64,000 bases of DNA from Daphnia pulex. Its lineage: Eukaryota; Arthropoda; Branchiopoda; Diplostraca; Daphniidae. The position numbers were made by a program, and so were the translations under genes. Below, piece after piece: positions 1 through 13,500 of the stretch. Below the pieces are notes generated by a model. That model was not told where the DNA came from, ran no database searches, and saw nothing but the letters and a program-made list of their open reading frames with translations. The stretch lies in contig NC_060018.1 in assembly GCF_021134715.1 (NCBI RefSeq), positions 2,232,001 to 2,296,000 on the forward strand, read 5' to 3'. Every line of letters starts with the position of its first letter. The first letter of the stretch is position 1.

Positions 1-3000
1 CCTTAACTCCCTGATCGCTTTCTGCTCCCTGAGTGCGCGTCTTCGGTTGGGTCCAGGGCGAGCTGCTGGTGAGACTGGAAAGACATTCCACAAGAAACAA
101 CCAAAGAAGAAATGACAATGGGCATTATCGTAAATCGACACACACACACACACAAGAAAATAAAGCTTTTTTCTTTTTCCTGCACACACCTACATGGAAG
201 CTCAACACACACACACGTCGCGGCGATATCTTTTTACAGTAATGTTATGTATATGGGATGCATGCCAGAGTGTATAGGCTTATACACAACACATTTATTT
301 ATATTATATGACACCTCTACCGAGCGTCACGCCGCCATCGAACGTCCCCCACGAAAAATACAAAATCGATTGGGCCTTTTTATACACACACACACACACA
401 CACTGTGATACTACTATATATAGGCGGCGTTGAAAGAGAGTGTGAGGCGTGACCGTCAAATTGCGCGGGCCTTACAAAAGAGCTAGGAAAAACCCCCCCG
501 AAAATTTTTCACAAAACAGCCGCTGCCGGTTTTTTTTATTTCTAGCCGTTTGAAGACAAAATCTAAAAAAGGAAAGAGATCTATTGGATATTATATTATA
601 GCAAATTCTTGGTTTATTTCAACAATATATGTTTGTCCTCTCTGCGCATTTACTTGGCCCGATTACGGATAATGGTTCGTGTCGAAAGATGAGCCTCCTT
701 ATTTTCTATTTGGAATGTGTAATAGTTGTTGTTACAGCACCGCAAAAAGGCAGGCCGTCTCTATAGACAGACCAGACACTATGTTACAGTAGGTGTCGAT
801 GTTGTATACAGACGGACGCTGTTTTCCCAAAACTCGCATTGGTCACGGACTATCTTTTTTGTGACTGTACAGTGCGTCTACTGTGTAAGCGCACATCTAT
901 CGCGCGCATAGACCCGCAACTGTTGTTTAGTTTATCGCTTTTCTCTATTGAGAATAGAAATATGGCTGATGCGCCTTTTTGCGGCTCTTTTCGCCACGAC
1001 TCTGTCACCAATCGATATCCCAAGATAAAAGGTAGATATACCCATTCAACAATAGCTGGGGGGAAAAAAAGCTGCGTAAGATGAACCACCCCGTGTCCAA
1101 CTGGATCCTTTTGAGCCAATGATTTCCAGTCGCCATCAGATCTATAGCGACTTGGCTGATGTATACCTATTGAAAGGGAAAAAAAGCGTTTCTTTTTATC
1201 TGGGCTGGAACGACGTGCCAACAGCCCCAGTTTGTTCAACTATGCTTCTAGTATCAATAGAATATAAGACCCACTTGACCATTATTACATGCTGGCTAGC
1301 CTATTATATGTATAGACTAAAAAAAAAGGTGCTGTGAATGTAGACACACGTATATAGGGCTGCTGGCTCGCGCCAGAAGCCTCGGCTCTGTGAGCTGTAC
1401 AGTGTATACAATAAAGCTCCTGTTTGCCGTGGTCTGGCCATGTCTAATACTATACGTATATCGGTACATACTACATTTCTGTTTTCCCTCTCGATAGTAC
1501 TGCTGCGCATTTATCTAGTAGCAATTCCCATCAGAGCATTTAATGGCTTTTCTTCTCATTTTCTGTACTGCGCCTGGAACGATTCGTTGCTGGTCGTCGC
1601 TCTGGAAACGGCGTGAAACTCGACTTGGCACACAATAAGGCGACGACCAAGAAAAAACAAAAACAATTCCCAACATTATCGAGGACATAAAGTCGCTCCG
1701 AGGGCCTCTCTGGTGGTTGGCTGGAAAAACCGCATAACGATAACACACACACCCAAATAACACACCAACAACAAACACACACAGAAGGGGGGGAGATCTA
1801 TAAGAGCGAACCTTAAATAATAATAATCAAGCGTCAGAGAAAATCGTCGACGGCCGCTGCGTGTAAATTCCAATATTGAAACAACAACGAAAACCCAAAC
1901 TGTTGTGCGGTGTGTGCTGGAAATGGCATCCCTGTGTACAGTTATCCGTACACACACACACACAGTCGAACTAGAGAGATCCATAAAAGTTGACACGACG
2001 ACAGGGCGCGATTGGAAAAACGAAAGGGAACAAATCCAAAAAGATAAAACAAAACTATTTATTATGGGGGGAGAAAGAAAAAAGGTCCCCCGAAAAAATT
2101 CTAAAAGGGAAAGAAGAAGAAGAAGAATTAAAAGAAACTTTTGCTGGTAGACAGCCTGGCGGCTGAACAACACTCATTTGAAGCTCCTTCGGCGGCTTAT
2201 ATATTTTCCACACTCACACGTGTATACATATACGTAGACGTGTATGGGGTCTCTTTATTCTTCTTCTTCTTCTTGTCGACCCTTCATTGGAATCACCGGC
2301 ACCCCTTTCTATATCTTCTTCTTTGCCCTCCTCCTCTCTTCTTCTACCCCCCATTTAAAAAAAAGAAGAGATTCTCCGGCAACAGCAGACGTTGAGGCGG
2401 CGGACAAGTCGTAAAAATCGTAAACACGGTCGAAAAAAAATAAAGGAAATAAAATTTTTTAAAAAAAGGACGGCCAACTATAGAGAGCTATAGCAGAGAG
2501 AGAGAGAGCTCTAGAGCAGACACAAACGCACGATGGGCACGCGCGTTTTTATCCAACGGGGAAGAAAACAGAAATATCAAAAAACCAAAAAATCTTACAT
2601 CATATTGGAAAGTCAAAAGCTCTGAAAAATGAAATTGAATTCAAGAGAGAAACGAAATTGGATGGGACAGAGGGTTCATTAATTATTCGTATATGCAAGG
2701 GAATCTGATTGGATTAAAAAAATTCCGGATCACACGTACATCCAGTGCGGGTTTTTTAGTAAATGAGAAATCGTCCGAAATCGCCTCGGAAACCATCGGC
2801 ATGGCATAGTCGAGGCGGTGATGGATCTGGGAGAAAAGAGATGATTATTACGCATTATCCAATCGGTTGGTGTAAGCTATAGTCTCTCTGCTCAGTGCGT
2901 CTATATATTAGGCTCGCGCGCTGGATGGCCAGAAGGCCCTGTCGTTTTCATGATCGATAAGAACTGTCAAAAACTTTGACGGTTTAGAGATATTATATTT

Positions 3001-5066
3001 TCTCTCCCTTCTTGCGCATTCAATGGGCAACAACGAGGTGGTGATGAGCCACTTGTTTCACAAACAGGTTTCCCCTCTTCAACATTTTTTGATTCTCTTT
3101 GCTTTGTTCGTTCAAATGCCACCGACATATTTGCCGGAATAAAATCAAAGGGAAAAAAACAAACGAGCCGGAGAAATATATATAAACATTGGAAATGTAC
3201 ATACGTATAAGGACAACAAGGCGACGACGAGGAGGAATCGAAAAAAAGTGTTGTGTGATGTCCTTTTGATGAATCGCTGCCCGTTTTCGGTGGCTAGCGC
3301 CGCGCTATCGCCCGTCCGGCATAAGCCAACAACCGACTAAGTATGTTTGAGCCTCTTCTTCTTCTTCTTCTCTCAAATCAGCGATGCAAACCCAAGTCAT
3401 TCTTTGATGTAACCGGTCATCCGTCTATCTGCGTTCTACCTGTGTCTGTGTGTGTATACCTTCTTCTTCTCCTAGATATATTCCTCTCTCTCTCTCTCTC
3501 TCGTGCCGACCGAATGAAATGAATCAAAACCCAAAAAATCCTCGCCAACGGGTTATTCTCGCCGGTATATTTGTTTGTGTCCATCCGCCGTGATGAAGAC
3601 TGATGACACGACACCAGAAAAATCAAAAAAATAAGCCGCCTGGATGGTAGAAAGAAAGAGAGAAACTCTCCCAATGATATACCCAAATAAATATAAATAA
3701 ATAAGTCAAAAAGCCGCTGGTTATTTATTCAAATGGATGGCCTACAACGATTTCTTCGTTCCCATCAACGCGCGTAACCCTGATTCGATTTCTGCCTTCG
3801 TTTTCTTTACCTAGTTGTGTGTCACTGCGCCGTGTTGCCTCTTGCATTACAACCGCACCAAACGAATCGACCAATTTACTATACATTGGCGGCTGGCCCG
3901 CAGTATCCATCGCCCGCTTCTTGTTTGCTCGTCGCATTCGCCCATCAGTTAATTGGATTTAAGAGCCCGTGAAGCTCGGCACCGAAAAGAACAAAACGAG
4001 ATACGTCTCCCTGCGCCAAAATCGGGGGTGGGGAAAACAAAAGTTGCAACTGCAATGTAGTTACTACACCGGGAGAGATGGAGCCGGCACTCTGTTATCA
4101 TTGATTGCGTGCCGCTGTGTGTTTGCGCCGCTGCACTCACGCAAGAGTCGAGTGGCATATACGCAAATAGAGGCAAAACAAATGAATCGGCAGCATCACG
4201 TCAAGAGCGGAAACGAGACGAGGATCCTTTTTCTCTCTTGTAGCGCCGGGCATCGTCCAGTCCAGCAGCAGCAGCACTCAGACGGGATTGTATAATGAAT
4301 CACATCATTCAAAAAGGCAACAACCGCTCGGCTGTTGGAGGACGCACATGCAGCAGCCCAGGCATCAGACGATGGCCGCTCAGCCAAGAAACAAGTTAGG
4401 AGCTCAAAAGGAGCCCTGAAACGTCAACAACACCAATCGCTTCTCCTTCTTTTCTCCTGTTGGCCTTTTTGTTGTTGGTTAAGCAGCCGAATAATGAATC
4501 GCTTGGCAACGAGGCAGCAATGACGTCATGAAGCCTATATCTGATTTGGGTGAGTGGGTCTTATTGCTTTAATATCTAATTCGCCCGCTCGAAATGAATC
4601 AAAAAGTCGTTGTTATTTTTTGTTTGCATTGCATTTCTCCTTCTCTCGCACACACACACACAAGTGAATATTTTTTTTACAAAAACATAGTATAGGCCTA
4701 ACATGTACACGCACACGAGAATGACGATTGACACAACAGGCAGATTTGGTTGAGGTAACCCCTTGAAATGTGATGATTACAAAATGAACAGATCTAATAA
4801 TCGGACAAGAGAAATGAAAATTTAAAACACAAGAAAATGATAGGAATCAAACAGCAGTTCAGCAGCAGCAGAAATGTCTTGTGTGTTGTATATCGAGGAA
4901 AATATAATAATAATAATAATAAATTTGGAATTTGAACTGAATTCATTTTCCCTTCTCTCCGCCATCTTCAATTGAAATTTACAGATATACTTAAAATTCT
5001 CTCTCTCTCTTTTATCGTTTGCGTTTTCTATCTACATAGTACAGTCATCTCGCGATGGATTGGATT
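1..5066. other. Non-coding flank downstream of FoxB
   Basis: I see no convincing gene here. The open frames are short, lack splice or homology support and mostly follow simple repeats. The stretch holds CA repeats (about 137-154 and 383-403), CTT/CT tracts (2258-2275, 3356-3372, 3484-3502), an ATA repeat (4903-4922) and many A or T runs. A perfect palindromic CRE sits at 4521-4528. The right end is expected to contain the FoxB 3' UTR, since FoxB is transcribed leftward and stops at 5092. Confidence 0.5.
4521..4528. promoter_or_regulatory. Perfect CRE-like palindrome
   Basis: The octamer TGACGTCA, the full cAMP-response element bound by CREB/ATF bZIP dimers, is present. It is the only perfect copy I noticed in the window. 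It lies about 570 bp beyond the FoxB stop codon in otherwise non-coding DNA. Function is inferred from the motif alone, and an 8-mer of this kind can occur by chance in 64 kb. Confidence 0.25.
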
Positions 5067-5072
5067 TTTATT
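5067..5072 (-). terminator. Candidate polyadenylation signal of FoxB
   Basis: AATAAA on the minus strand (TTTATT on plus) begins about 20 nt after the FoxB stop codon. It is the nearest canonical signal. Such a short 3' UTR would be unusual for a developmental regulator, so a longer UTR using another signal further left is quite possible. Confidence 0.35.
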
Positions 5073-5091
5073 TGTGCTGCGTTGTTGTGAG

Positions 5092-6933
5092 TCAAATGGA
5101 TCTGAGATTGGGACTGAATCGGAAGACGCCGTCCTTACTCTTTGGCGAGTCGGCGTCGGGGCTTGGGCTTAAAAAAACACCGGCGTGATGGTAGTGGTGG
5201 TGGAGGAGGTGCTGCTGCGGCGCACCCGCCGCTCCTGGGTGCTGGTTGTTGACGGACGGCGAATTGGGTTGCGGCCGCTGATGGACGGACGTCGCGGGTG
5301 GAGACAGCGGGCTCGGCTGCAATTTGTCCCGGCTGCAGTCGGCCGCCGTCAGAAAGGGATTGGGCCGGTGGAGGTGGTGCTGGTGAGGGCTCTGCGGGGA
5401 GACGGCCGGCGACAGGGACGACGGCCGGCAGTCCTCTTTAGCTGGCCCGTCGCCTCGATGATTACTGTGCCGGGCCAGCCCTAAAAAAGCCGCCGAGGCG
5501 GCGGCGGCGGCAGCTGCAGCGGCGTACATCCCGTGAAACTGTTGGTGATGCTGCTGCATGCTGGCGTAAGGGAAGGCGCCCGACGGCGCCATTCCGGCGT
5601 AGGCCATGTAAGACGGAATCGGCATCAAAAGGTGCGGATGCTGCTGCTGCTGCTCCGCCGGCTGCTGCTGATGTTGCGGCGTCGAACTTTTATTTTCAAT
5701 CGGTTTGGCCAAGGCGGAAGAAGCGGATGGAGGCGGAGGGGTCACAGTGGCCGGTCGGGCCACTTCCTCGTCGGCATCCTCGGCTTCAATGTCCACTTCC
5801 GACTCGTCGTCGGATGGTGAGGCGGATGAAGAGGACGACGAATCGGCCGCCGAGTCTCGGTCGTCGAGGAGGAGCATTTCACTTTTGTTGCCCAGCATCT
5901 TCTTGTGTTTGGCGGCCGGCTGGTCGTCGTCGGACTCGTCCGAGTCGTCGGCGATGAGACTGGCGATGGTGAAGGATCTTTTGGGCTTGGCGTTGCCGCC
6001 GGAGAGGCTGTCGGCGCCGACGGGAGACGATAGGCTCGTCGAGTGACTGGTGAATTTACCCAAAGGCGACGGCTGCTGGTGGGCACTGATGACGGAGCCG
6101 AAGCCGCCGTGATTATAGGCCGGGTAGGAAGAAGGAGAGGCCATCGACGGGGCGGGTCCATGCGGATGGAAGCCGTGGACGCGCTGCTGGGCGGCCACAG
6201 CGGCCATCATGGCCGGCGTCGGGTGGTTGGCCGCTGCGGCGGCTGCAACAGCCGCCGCCATGGCCGCCTGATTGTAAGCGGCGAATCCCATGCCGTAAGG
6301 AATGGCCGAATAGGCCGTCATGGGACCGCAGGCCGACATGTTGGACATGGCCACCTGAGTGCTGGTCGCTGATGGTAGGCTGTTGGGCGCATTGTGTTGC
6401 GGCTGCTGCTGGGCAACGGCTGGCAGAGGAGAAGGTGGTTCTCTGGGTGCCGGTCCGGCTGCCGTTGGTGTTGATGCCGGCCCAGGTGTGCCGTTATTAG
6501 CCGCAGCGGCCGCTTGCTGCTGGTTCTGCTGCTGCATCATGCGGTTCATGCTGGACAAGGCGGCCAACTCGGTTTCCAGGAGATCCTTGTCGGCTTTGTG
6601 CAACTTGAAGCGCTTGCGGCGACGCAGGAGCGACCCGTTCTCGAACATGTTGATGGCGTTGGGGTGGAGGGTCCAGTAGGCGCCTTTGCCCGGGCGGTCG
6701 GGCCGTCGCGGCACTTTGAGGAAGCAGTCGTTGAACGACAAGTTGTGGCGGAGTGAATTCTGCCAGCGCTGCGTGTTCTTCCGGTAGTAAGGGAACCGCT
6801 CCATGATGTAGCGGTAAATGTCGGCCAGCGGCAGCATCCGCTCCGACGACGACAGAATGGCCATGGCCGTCAGGGCGATGTACGAATACGGCGGCTTCTG
6901 GTCGCCGTAGCTCTCGCGACATGGGCGCGGCAT
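5092..6933 (-). CDS. FoxB: Forkhead box transcription factor, FoxB class
   Basis: This is a single-exon CDS of 613 aa encoding a nuclear DNA-binding regulator. The N-terminus begins MPRP and runs straight into the forkhead (winged-helix) domain at residues 13-111. KPPYSYI is at 13-19, the recognition helix [19 protein letters not shown] at 53-71, and the basic wing RRRKRFKL at 104-111. The MPRP...QKPPYSYI start and the [14 protein letters not shown] end are typical of FoxB proteins (Drosophila fd96Ca/fd96Cb, vertebrate FoxB1). The C-terminal half is low-complexity (poly-Ala, poly-Gln, poly-His) with an acidic Ser/Asp stretch. An eh1-like motif FTIASLI (321-327) is the kind that recruits Groucho/TLE co-repressors and matches the position-type of the FoxB FxIxxI motif. 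Start choice: the frame is open for 204 more codons upstream but has no ATG there, and family starts align at 6933. Coding DNA is strongly GC-rich, which creates long antisense open frames that are not genes. Confidence 0.95.
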   Translation of the reverse strand: MPRPCRESYGDQKPPYSYIALTAMAILSSSERMLPLADIYRYIMERFPYYRKNTQRWQNSLRHNLSFNDCFLKVPRRPDRPGKGAYWTLHPNAINMFENGSLLRRRKRFKLHKADKDLLETELAALSSMNRMMQQQNQQQAAAAANNGTPGPASTPTAAGPAPREPPSPLPAVAQQQPQHNAPNSLPSATSTQVAMSNMSACGPMTAYSAIPYGMGFAAYNQAAMAAAVAAAAAANHPTPAMMAAVAAQQRVHGFHPHGPAPSMASPSSYPAYNHGGFGSVISAHQQPSPLGKFTSHSTSLSSPVGADSLSGGNAKPKRSFTIASLIADDSDESDDDQPAAKHKKMLGNKSEMLLLDDRDSAADSSSSSSASPSDDESEVDIEAEDADEEVARPATVTPPPPSASSALAKPIENKSSTPQHQQQPAEQQQQHPHLLMPIPSYMAYAGMAPSGAFPYASMQQHHQQFHGMYAAAAAAAAASAAFLGLARHSNHRGDGPAKEDCRPSSLSPAVSPQSPHQHHLHRPNPFLTAADCSRDKLQPSPLSPPATSVHQRPQPNSPSVNNQHPGAAGAPQQHLLHHHYHHAGVFLSPSPDADSPKSKDGVFRFSPNLRSI

Positions 6934-7261
6934 TTTTTTGAATGATTCTCTTCTTCTTCCGACTCCCGTGTCAAATCTCTTCCGGATGGAAACTTTTTTT
7001 AAGACGGAACTCGATCGGAGAAACAAAATTGTTTGGGTCAGGTGCGGAATGATTAGCGCATCGAAGGGGAAAATGTCGAACAAAACGGCACTGGCGCTCA
7101 CTAAAGTGTCACTGGATCGTGGAGTGTGCGGATGAGAAATAATCAAACCAACAGGGGAGGCGAAAGTGAAAGAAAATGCACTTTGACGGAATTGAAAATC
7201 AACTGAGCTGGTGGGGGAAAGGGCAGGATGAGACGTTGTGCCTGCAGCACGGTCGCTGATA

Positions 7262-7298
7262 GAATGTTTAGTTCCAGGGGCCAGCAGGCTGGAATATA
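7262..7298 (-). promoter_or_regulatory. Candidate FoxB core promoter (TATA plus initiator)
   Basis: On the minus strand a TATA-like TATATT begins at 7298, and an arthropod-type initiator (ACATTC, consensus TCAKTY) has its A at 7265, 33 nt downstream. Two CCAAT boxes lie about 180-200 bp upstream (7448-7452 on minus, 7467-7471 on plus). The resulting 5' UTR would be about 330 nt. A second TATA-like element (TATAAGG, 7545-7551) is an alternative. All of this is motif reading only. Confidence 0.3.
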
Positions 7299-7551
7299 GC
7301 CCAGGTTTTTCGGTTCGAAAAAATAGGAGGGAAAGACGGGCGCGGTGGGAGGTGGTGAGTGTGAATCCTCCGCGTTGTCTCTGCACTCGGTGGGCCAGTG
7401 GAGTCGGCAGGCTCCGCCTCTTGGAAAGCCGAGTCCTCCTCCAGCCGATTGGTCGGCCGCCAGGAGCCAATGGAGCGTCAAGAGCCTCCCGCTCTTGCAG
7501 CACCTCCTGAAAGGCGCTGGGTGCATAGGAGGTGGGCTGGACCACCTTATA

Positions 7552-10500
7552 TTCCTATCAGATATTCTCTTTTTTCTTTTTGACCATTTTGTGTGTGTGT
7601 GTGCGTGTGTGTGATTGTAAAATGTGTCTAACTTGGTAATCAGCCCATTTGGATGCAGAATCTACAACTCCACATCGGGAACGTCCAAATAAAAACACGG
7701 CGCGCTCGAGAAAAACAAAAACAAAACAGACACGCCATAGCATTTTTTTTTTTCAAAAATAGAAGCGCGAATCTCCAAACTAGATCAAACTTTGAAAGCA
7801 GCGCATTATTGTCCATAAAAGCCAAATACAGAAAACAAAAAAAGAAAAGGCAACGACAAAGCCAACTCGGTCGATCTGCGTGTGTAGAGCGCCAAGGGCT
7901 GGCAACGTCAAGCGAAACGTTTCATCTTTTATTTGATTTCTATTTTTTTTTTTGGTTTTTATTCAAATATTATATTGATAGAGAGAGAAAGAAAAAGAGA
8001 AGCTCGACGGGTTCAACGATTCGGCGGCCTCGATTCAGACGCGCGTGAATCGCCGACCAGCAACAACGGCGGCGGACCCGCGCGTCTGCTGTCAGCTATA
8101 AGTGGCGGGCGGCATAATATTCAATTTGAATTGACGGCGGGCATTGAATCGGACGCGGGAAAAAATCAAGCCGATTCCCATACCCAAGTCATGAAAAAAA
8201 ACATCAAACAACAACAACAACAAAAAAACAACAAGTGTTTGCACCGTAAGTGTTATATAACCGGGAAAAAAAAGTAAAAAAACCAAAGAGACTTTCCTTG
8301 TCATTGGCAATCGTTAAAATACAAATTTGAATAACCCCGAAAGTGACTATCTATAGTGGGTATATGGAACCGCACATCAGGCCAAAAAGAAATGAAAAAG
8401 AAACATATAGTACTATTTCAGTCCTTTGAAATGGGTGCGGTGACGCTTGCCTCTTGTGTATATATACATATCAAATCCCCAATAGAAATCCATCAGGGCG
8501 AAAAGATCTGTTTTAACATCCAGATCTTTTCTTTTATTTTTCTTTTTATTTACCGCGGCGTTATATTATTATACGCAGGCATATGTATAGTATACCTACC
8601 TCGTTGCCGAATGAAGAAGAATAGAATAAGCGTTTGGGGCTTTTGGGGCTCTATTCTATATGTTCTTTCGCCCCCCTTTTTTTCATTTTTCCAAATGCAC
8701 CGAAGAGAAAAGAAAAAGAAGAAAAGGATCGATTCTTTTCCAGAATACTCTTCGCTCTGTTTCTTCGCTTTGATGGCGTTCTTTCTTTCTTTCGAACCCC
8801 CCTCCAAAGTTCCAATTAGATATATAGACAGGTTGGTTCTTTATACTCTCCGTATTGATTCCTAGTGGACATAGGCCTTTTCCTCATCCAAAGAGGTGGT
8901 GGGCTATACATCCAGAAACACAAGAGGGGGCCAGGTCCATACGAATTTCGTGCTCATGTTGCTCTACTCCAGTTGGATGTAGCTACAGTATAACAACTGC
9001 TGCGTGTACTGGATATGTATACATGTCGATCTTTCTTCTTGGAGGGGTTTTGGTTTTTTTGATTTTTTGGGACCTTCAACTTGGCCCAGCCCTCCTTACG
9101 ACCCGACTGACAGGTCTCCAATCACGTTTCACACCTCGGCCTGGCAGAATCCCTCTGACCCTTTGCCGCTAATGACCTGGTACACAACAACCGCACTCGA
9201 CGGGGGGTTGCGCGCTCGCGCTCCCCTTCCCAAAATACGCTGGCCCAGCCAAACGGACCCAGCGCAGAGAGATAGAACAAGGGTCCGCGCTTCCCCCAAT
9301 AGATATTGGGGGGGAACAAAAAAATCCCTTCATGGCCCCTCTGCATTTTTTGGTTCCACGAAAGAAGAAACCAAAAAAAAAAAAAAGAATCGATTGTTTC
9401 TCGAACTTTTTCCTTTTTTAAATACGTATAGATGTAGATGGTGGACGCGGTCTATACACATGTCGAGATATATGGCTCTAGGGTCAGCTCAGGTCAGCGG
9501 CTCCGTCCAGTCTGTCAGATCCAGCCTGGAGAATCCACCTTCTATTTTCGCTTTCCCCCTTTTAGTTCTTGTGTCTCTCATCATGACCGAAGAACATGGG
9601 CTACCATTGGTGTTATAGTTATGTTCTTCTTCAATTTTTTTTGTTAGCCAAAAAGGGTCAGCGGGAGATCTTGTTGTAGCTTGTATAAATGTATGTATAT
9701 GATTGAACCCCCCTTTGCGTTTTTTACCCCCTTCGCCACAATATATTATAACCCCCCTGTAGTAGATATATATACTACTCCCTCCACTGTGTTTCTCTCT
9801 ACATAATCATAATGTATGCAGTGCTTATTCTATCGCCTCTGCCTTCAGTCATTCCATTTGGTGGAGAGAGAAAAAAAATGAAATACAACACAAGAAAAAA
9901 AAAGTAAAAAAAGTTTGAGAGGCTCGGATCGTTTGAAATCCGCGCCCCCGCTGATTGCGGGTGTATAGAACTACACACGGTTGGTTCTCTTTCTCTCTCT
10001 CTCCTTATACATAACTGACGCTGTATAATAAAACTGACACGTTTGCCTGTGTGCCAGATTTGTAATTTTTCCACAAAGAGAAAAAGGGAAAATCTCAGGA
10101 CCACCATCATCATCAACCAGTTCGTCAATGATCGGGTAATTACGATTATAGAATTACGGAACATTGTCGATAGAAATCGGCGTGTAACGAGCGCACGGCC
10201 GGGGGTGTGTGTGTGTGGGGCGATATGTAGCCTTTCTCTCTCTCTTTTTATTCGGACGGCCCAACCCGAAAATTCTACAAGCCAATTGATAGTCAACGAG
10301 GTACGTATATAACCCCTTTCACTGTATAGACGATGGGCTCACAATGTATTATCTAACTAACAATCATTCAAAGCTGTATAGATCCTCGGCTGCTGTTGTT
10401 GTTGTGTTGTTGTACCTACACGCCAGGGATTCGTTAACCAGCCGACTGACGAGTTCCGTGGAATCAGAAACTTGTTATTATGATTGTTATTATAAAGCCG

Positions 10501-13500
10501 GATGCCGATAGATTGTGCCCCGGCTGTTTAAGAGACGAGAATCCGAATCCGTTCGATCATTCGAAGAAAATGGCCAATAACAACAACAGCAACACCAACA
10601 CCAACAACTTTCTAATAGAAGATGACGCCATCACGGTGATGTAGCACATCGCAAACAATTCAAACACTTCTCATTAATTGGATTAACTGTGTTCTACAAG
10701 TTAATAGGGGGGAAGAGAGTCTATCTATTAAAAAAATAAAATTGGTCCAATTTTCTAATTGTCATCTCATCAGCTATTACAAGAATTATAAGAGAGGGAC
10801 ACCCACAGCTATAGTAGAGGGAGGAAGAATCTAACAATCGATTTCTTCGTGACGTGGGGATCAACATTCAATATTCGTGCCTATATACTTCACAAATATG
10901 CTCCGAGTCATCTCGTATAGATTTTCTCATTCTATTCTTCTTCTTCTTCTTCTATTTCTGTGTGTGTGTGTTATTTGTAAGTTTTTCTTTTTCTTTCCTT
11001 TTTTTAATACATTTTCCCGTGGCCTACAGGGAGGATCCTAGAAGTTTTCCTTTTTTTTTTCTCTCTTTCGGGGAGGGACGAGGGGGGTTGAACTCTTGGC
11101 CCAGGGTATAAGACCTTGTGACTCGACGCAGGGGGTCTGGCCCAGGTGTGAAACTTTGGGAATCTCTGGGATGATTCTATACACATAGCTACATATACTG
11201 CAGCATACATACGTGTGTGTGTGTGTGTCTATCTGTACATATATACATACATATATAGTATACACGTACAGATATATGCATGTGTGGCATGGGGGGGCCA
11301 ATGGGACGGCCATCAGGTGTCGTTCTTGCCTCTCTTAACCTGTAAAATAACATACCCCCTCTTGTTCTTTGGCACTTCTTCAAAGACAGTGGGGGCGAGA
11401 AACCGAGAAAGAGAAAAAGGAGAGAATGAATAAGCCTACTGGGCAGATTTATCTCTCACAGTAAGAACAAGAGTCTATACGTGTATTCACTCTGGTTGAG
11501 AGAATACACTCCCAACCCCCCCAAAACTTTTATTTTATTTTTGTTTTTTCTCTCCCCTTTTTTTTAACCTAGCTCTTCTTCTTCTTCTGGCCGCTGATGG
11601 AAATGAGCGGATGGCTCCTAAAAGAAGAAGAGAAAAAATTCTATCTCTCTTCTATTTTAAGACAATTCCCGCGCGCGTTTTTTTTCCCTTAAAAAAAAAA
11701 AAAGGTGGAAAACTATTGAAAGGTTTTCAAACACCTTTTTCTTTTTTTTTCTTCTTATCTGGTTAATTCTTTTGAAGGAAAAAAAAAATTTCTTGGAATT
11801 AAAAAAAAAAAGATACGCGCACAACAATAGGAAAGACTTTGCATTTTCTATTATTTCTCTTTTTTTGATTTTTAAGCCCATCAGCAGAGCAGCCGAACCG
11901 CATCCCTCGCAGGCGCAACAATATTTAACAAACTAGTCAAAACAAAACAACCGAAAAATTCGTTTCTTGTTTTTCTTTTTCTTCAATCCCCCTCTCGGTC
12001 GAGTCGTTATAACGCCATTAACGGAATCCCGTCGAAAATAAGTCGCTGGTTTTGTTTTTTCTATACAGTAAAAACCCTTCACTCGAAAGTGTTACGAGAT
12101 GGATCGATGCGTTCCTCCTCTTCTCTCTGGGAAGATCTTGGACGTGAAGTTTGTTCCACAATCTCCAAGAGTTTTCTGTTATTGGGCATAAAATGACGTG
12201 AATTATAAAAAGAAAAGCTATCGGCAACATCGCCGTTAATAGTCCCGCCCGGTATCAATCCAAGTAAGTGCGCAGTTACATAATATTTAAGGACATGTAT
12301 ATACTGCACTGTGCACATACCCGTTGATTTGATTTTAGCGGCGACGTCATCCGTGGCCCAACGAGAAACAATCAGATATTATAACTCGACAGGAAAAGGG
12401 TTACTTTTTTTTCGGATGCCGTGTAGGACGGTGATTGGATATAACATTATGTTTATGTATATTATTCATTTGCCGCGGAGGAGGAGGCTCCTCCATCATT
12501 CAATCACAGAAGAAGAAGGTTTCTCATCGGAATCTTTTCTTATATAGATAATATTATTCGATGGATCTCAGAGCTGAGCCCTGGCTGAGCCTTGTAAATA
12601 ATTGTCTTGCTGGGTCGGTCTTCCGTTAAATGTTATTTCCGTGCGGGTCGAGAATATAATAATAAGAAACTCTTTATTCTTTCATATCTTTTCTTTTTAA
12701 AAAAATATTTCTTGTCGGCCTCCCACGCCTTCGACTCGGCCCGGCTCGTCTCCTGATTGAATGAATACATTTGAATCGAGTTAACGTCGACGCGCCATAT
12801 TTCATCCGGCAGCAGGTCTCAGCAAGTGACGTCTCTGTTGCGCGTTCTCCTTTTGAGCGCAAGAGATCTTTCTGACAGACGCACCAAAAAAAAAAGAAGG
12901 ATAGCACTCTATCCATGTATACATTTAGAATAGTAGTATAAAGCCATCAAAGAAACCTTTTTCATAAAAGTCACATGCGAAAAATGTTCGACGCTTTGAA
13001 TGCGCGTGTAAGATAATCAGTTTCAATTTAATAAGTTTCCAAGCCACGGAGAGGCCGCGGTAAATCATTTCTTTTAAAATTGCACAGCTTGTCTTTTTGG
13101 GCAACATGTTATGATAATAAACACACACACGCCGGCAGACGAGAGAGATTATTCCGATTATTCAATTGGATAAACACAGCAGCGCTGTGTATAAAGGTGG
13201 AGCAAAGTTGTGACTCTTTGGTGACGTTGGCGCCGATGAGTCACTGTAGAGGACGAACCCACTTTGTTATATAGCCAAAATGTCGGCAGAAATGTCGAAC
13301 CATCACCCGACGTACCACAGAATGAAATGTAAAGACTCAATCTCTCTCTCTTGTACAACAACTATTGTGGCGTCTAACGTACCGTAGAGTATGGAAATGA
13401 CTCTTGGGTGACAAAATATGTCTCTCCTCCACACATTACACGGGGGACAGAAGAGATCCATCTTTCACCATTTTTCCAACTGTCATTCCCAGCCGAGAGA

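Noticed and set aside
3484..3502. CT/GA tracts as GAGA-factor sites
   Set aside because: Such tracts are everywhere in this window, so no single one can be singled out as regulatory from sequence alone.
5185..6756. Several 80-140 codon frames antisense to, or out of phase with, FoxB
   Set aside because: They lie inside the FoxB CDS and arise from its GC-rich codon bias. Their translations are Arg/Gly/Leu-rich shadows with no motifs.
9004..9618. 204-codon plus-strand frame
   Set aside because: No recognisable domain, composition follows local repeats, it includes a poly-Lys run from an A tract, and there is no splice or start context.
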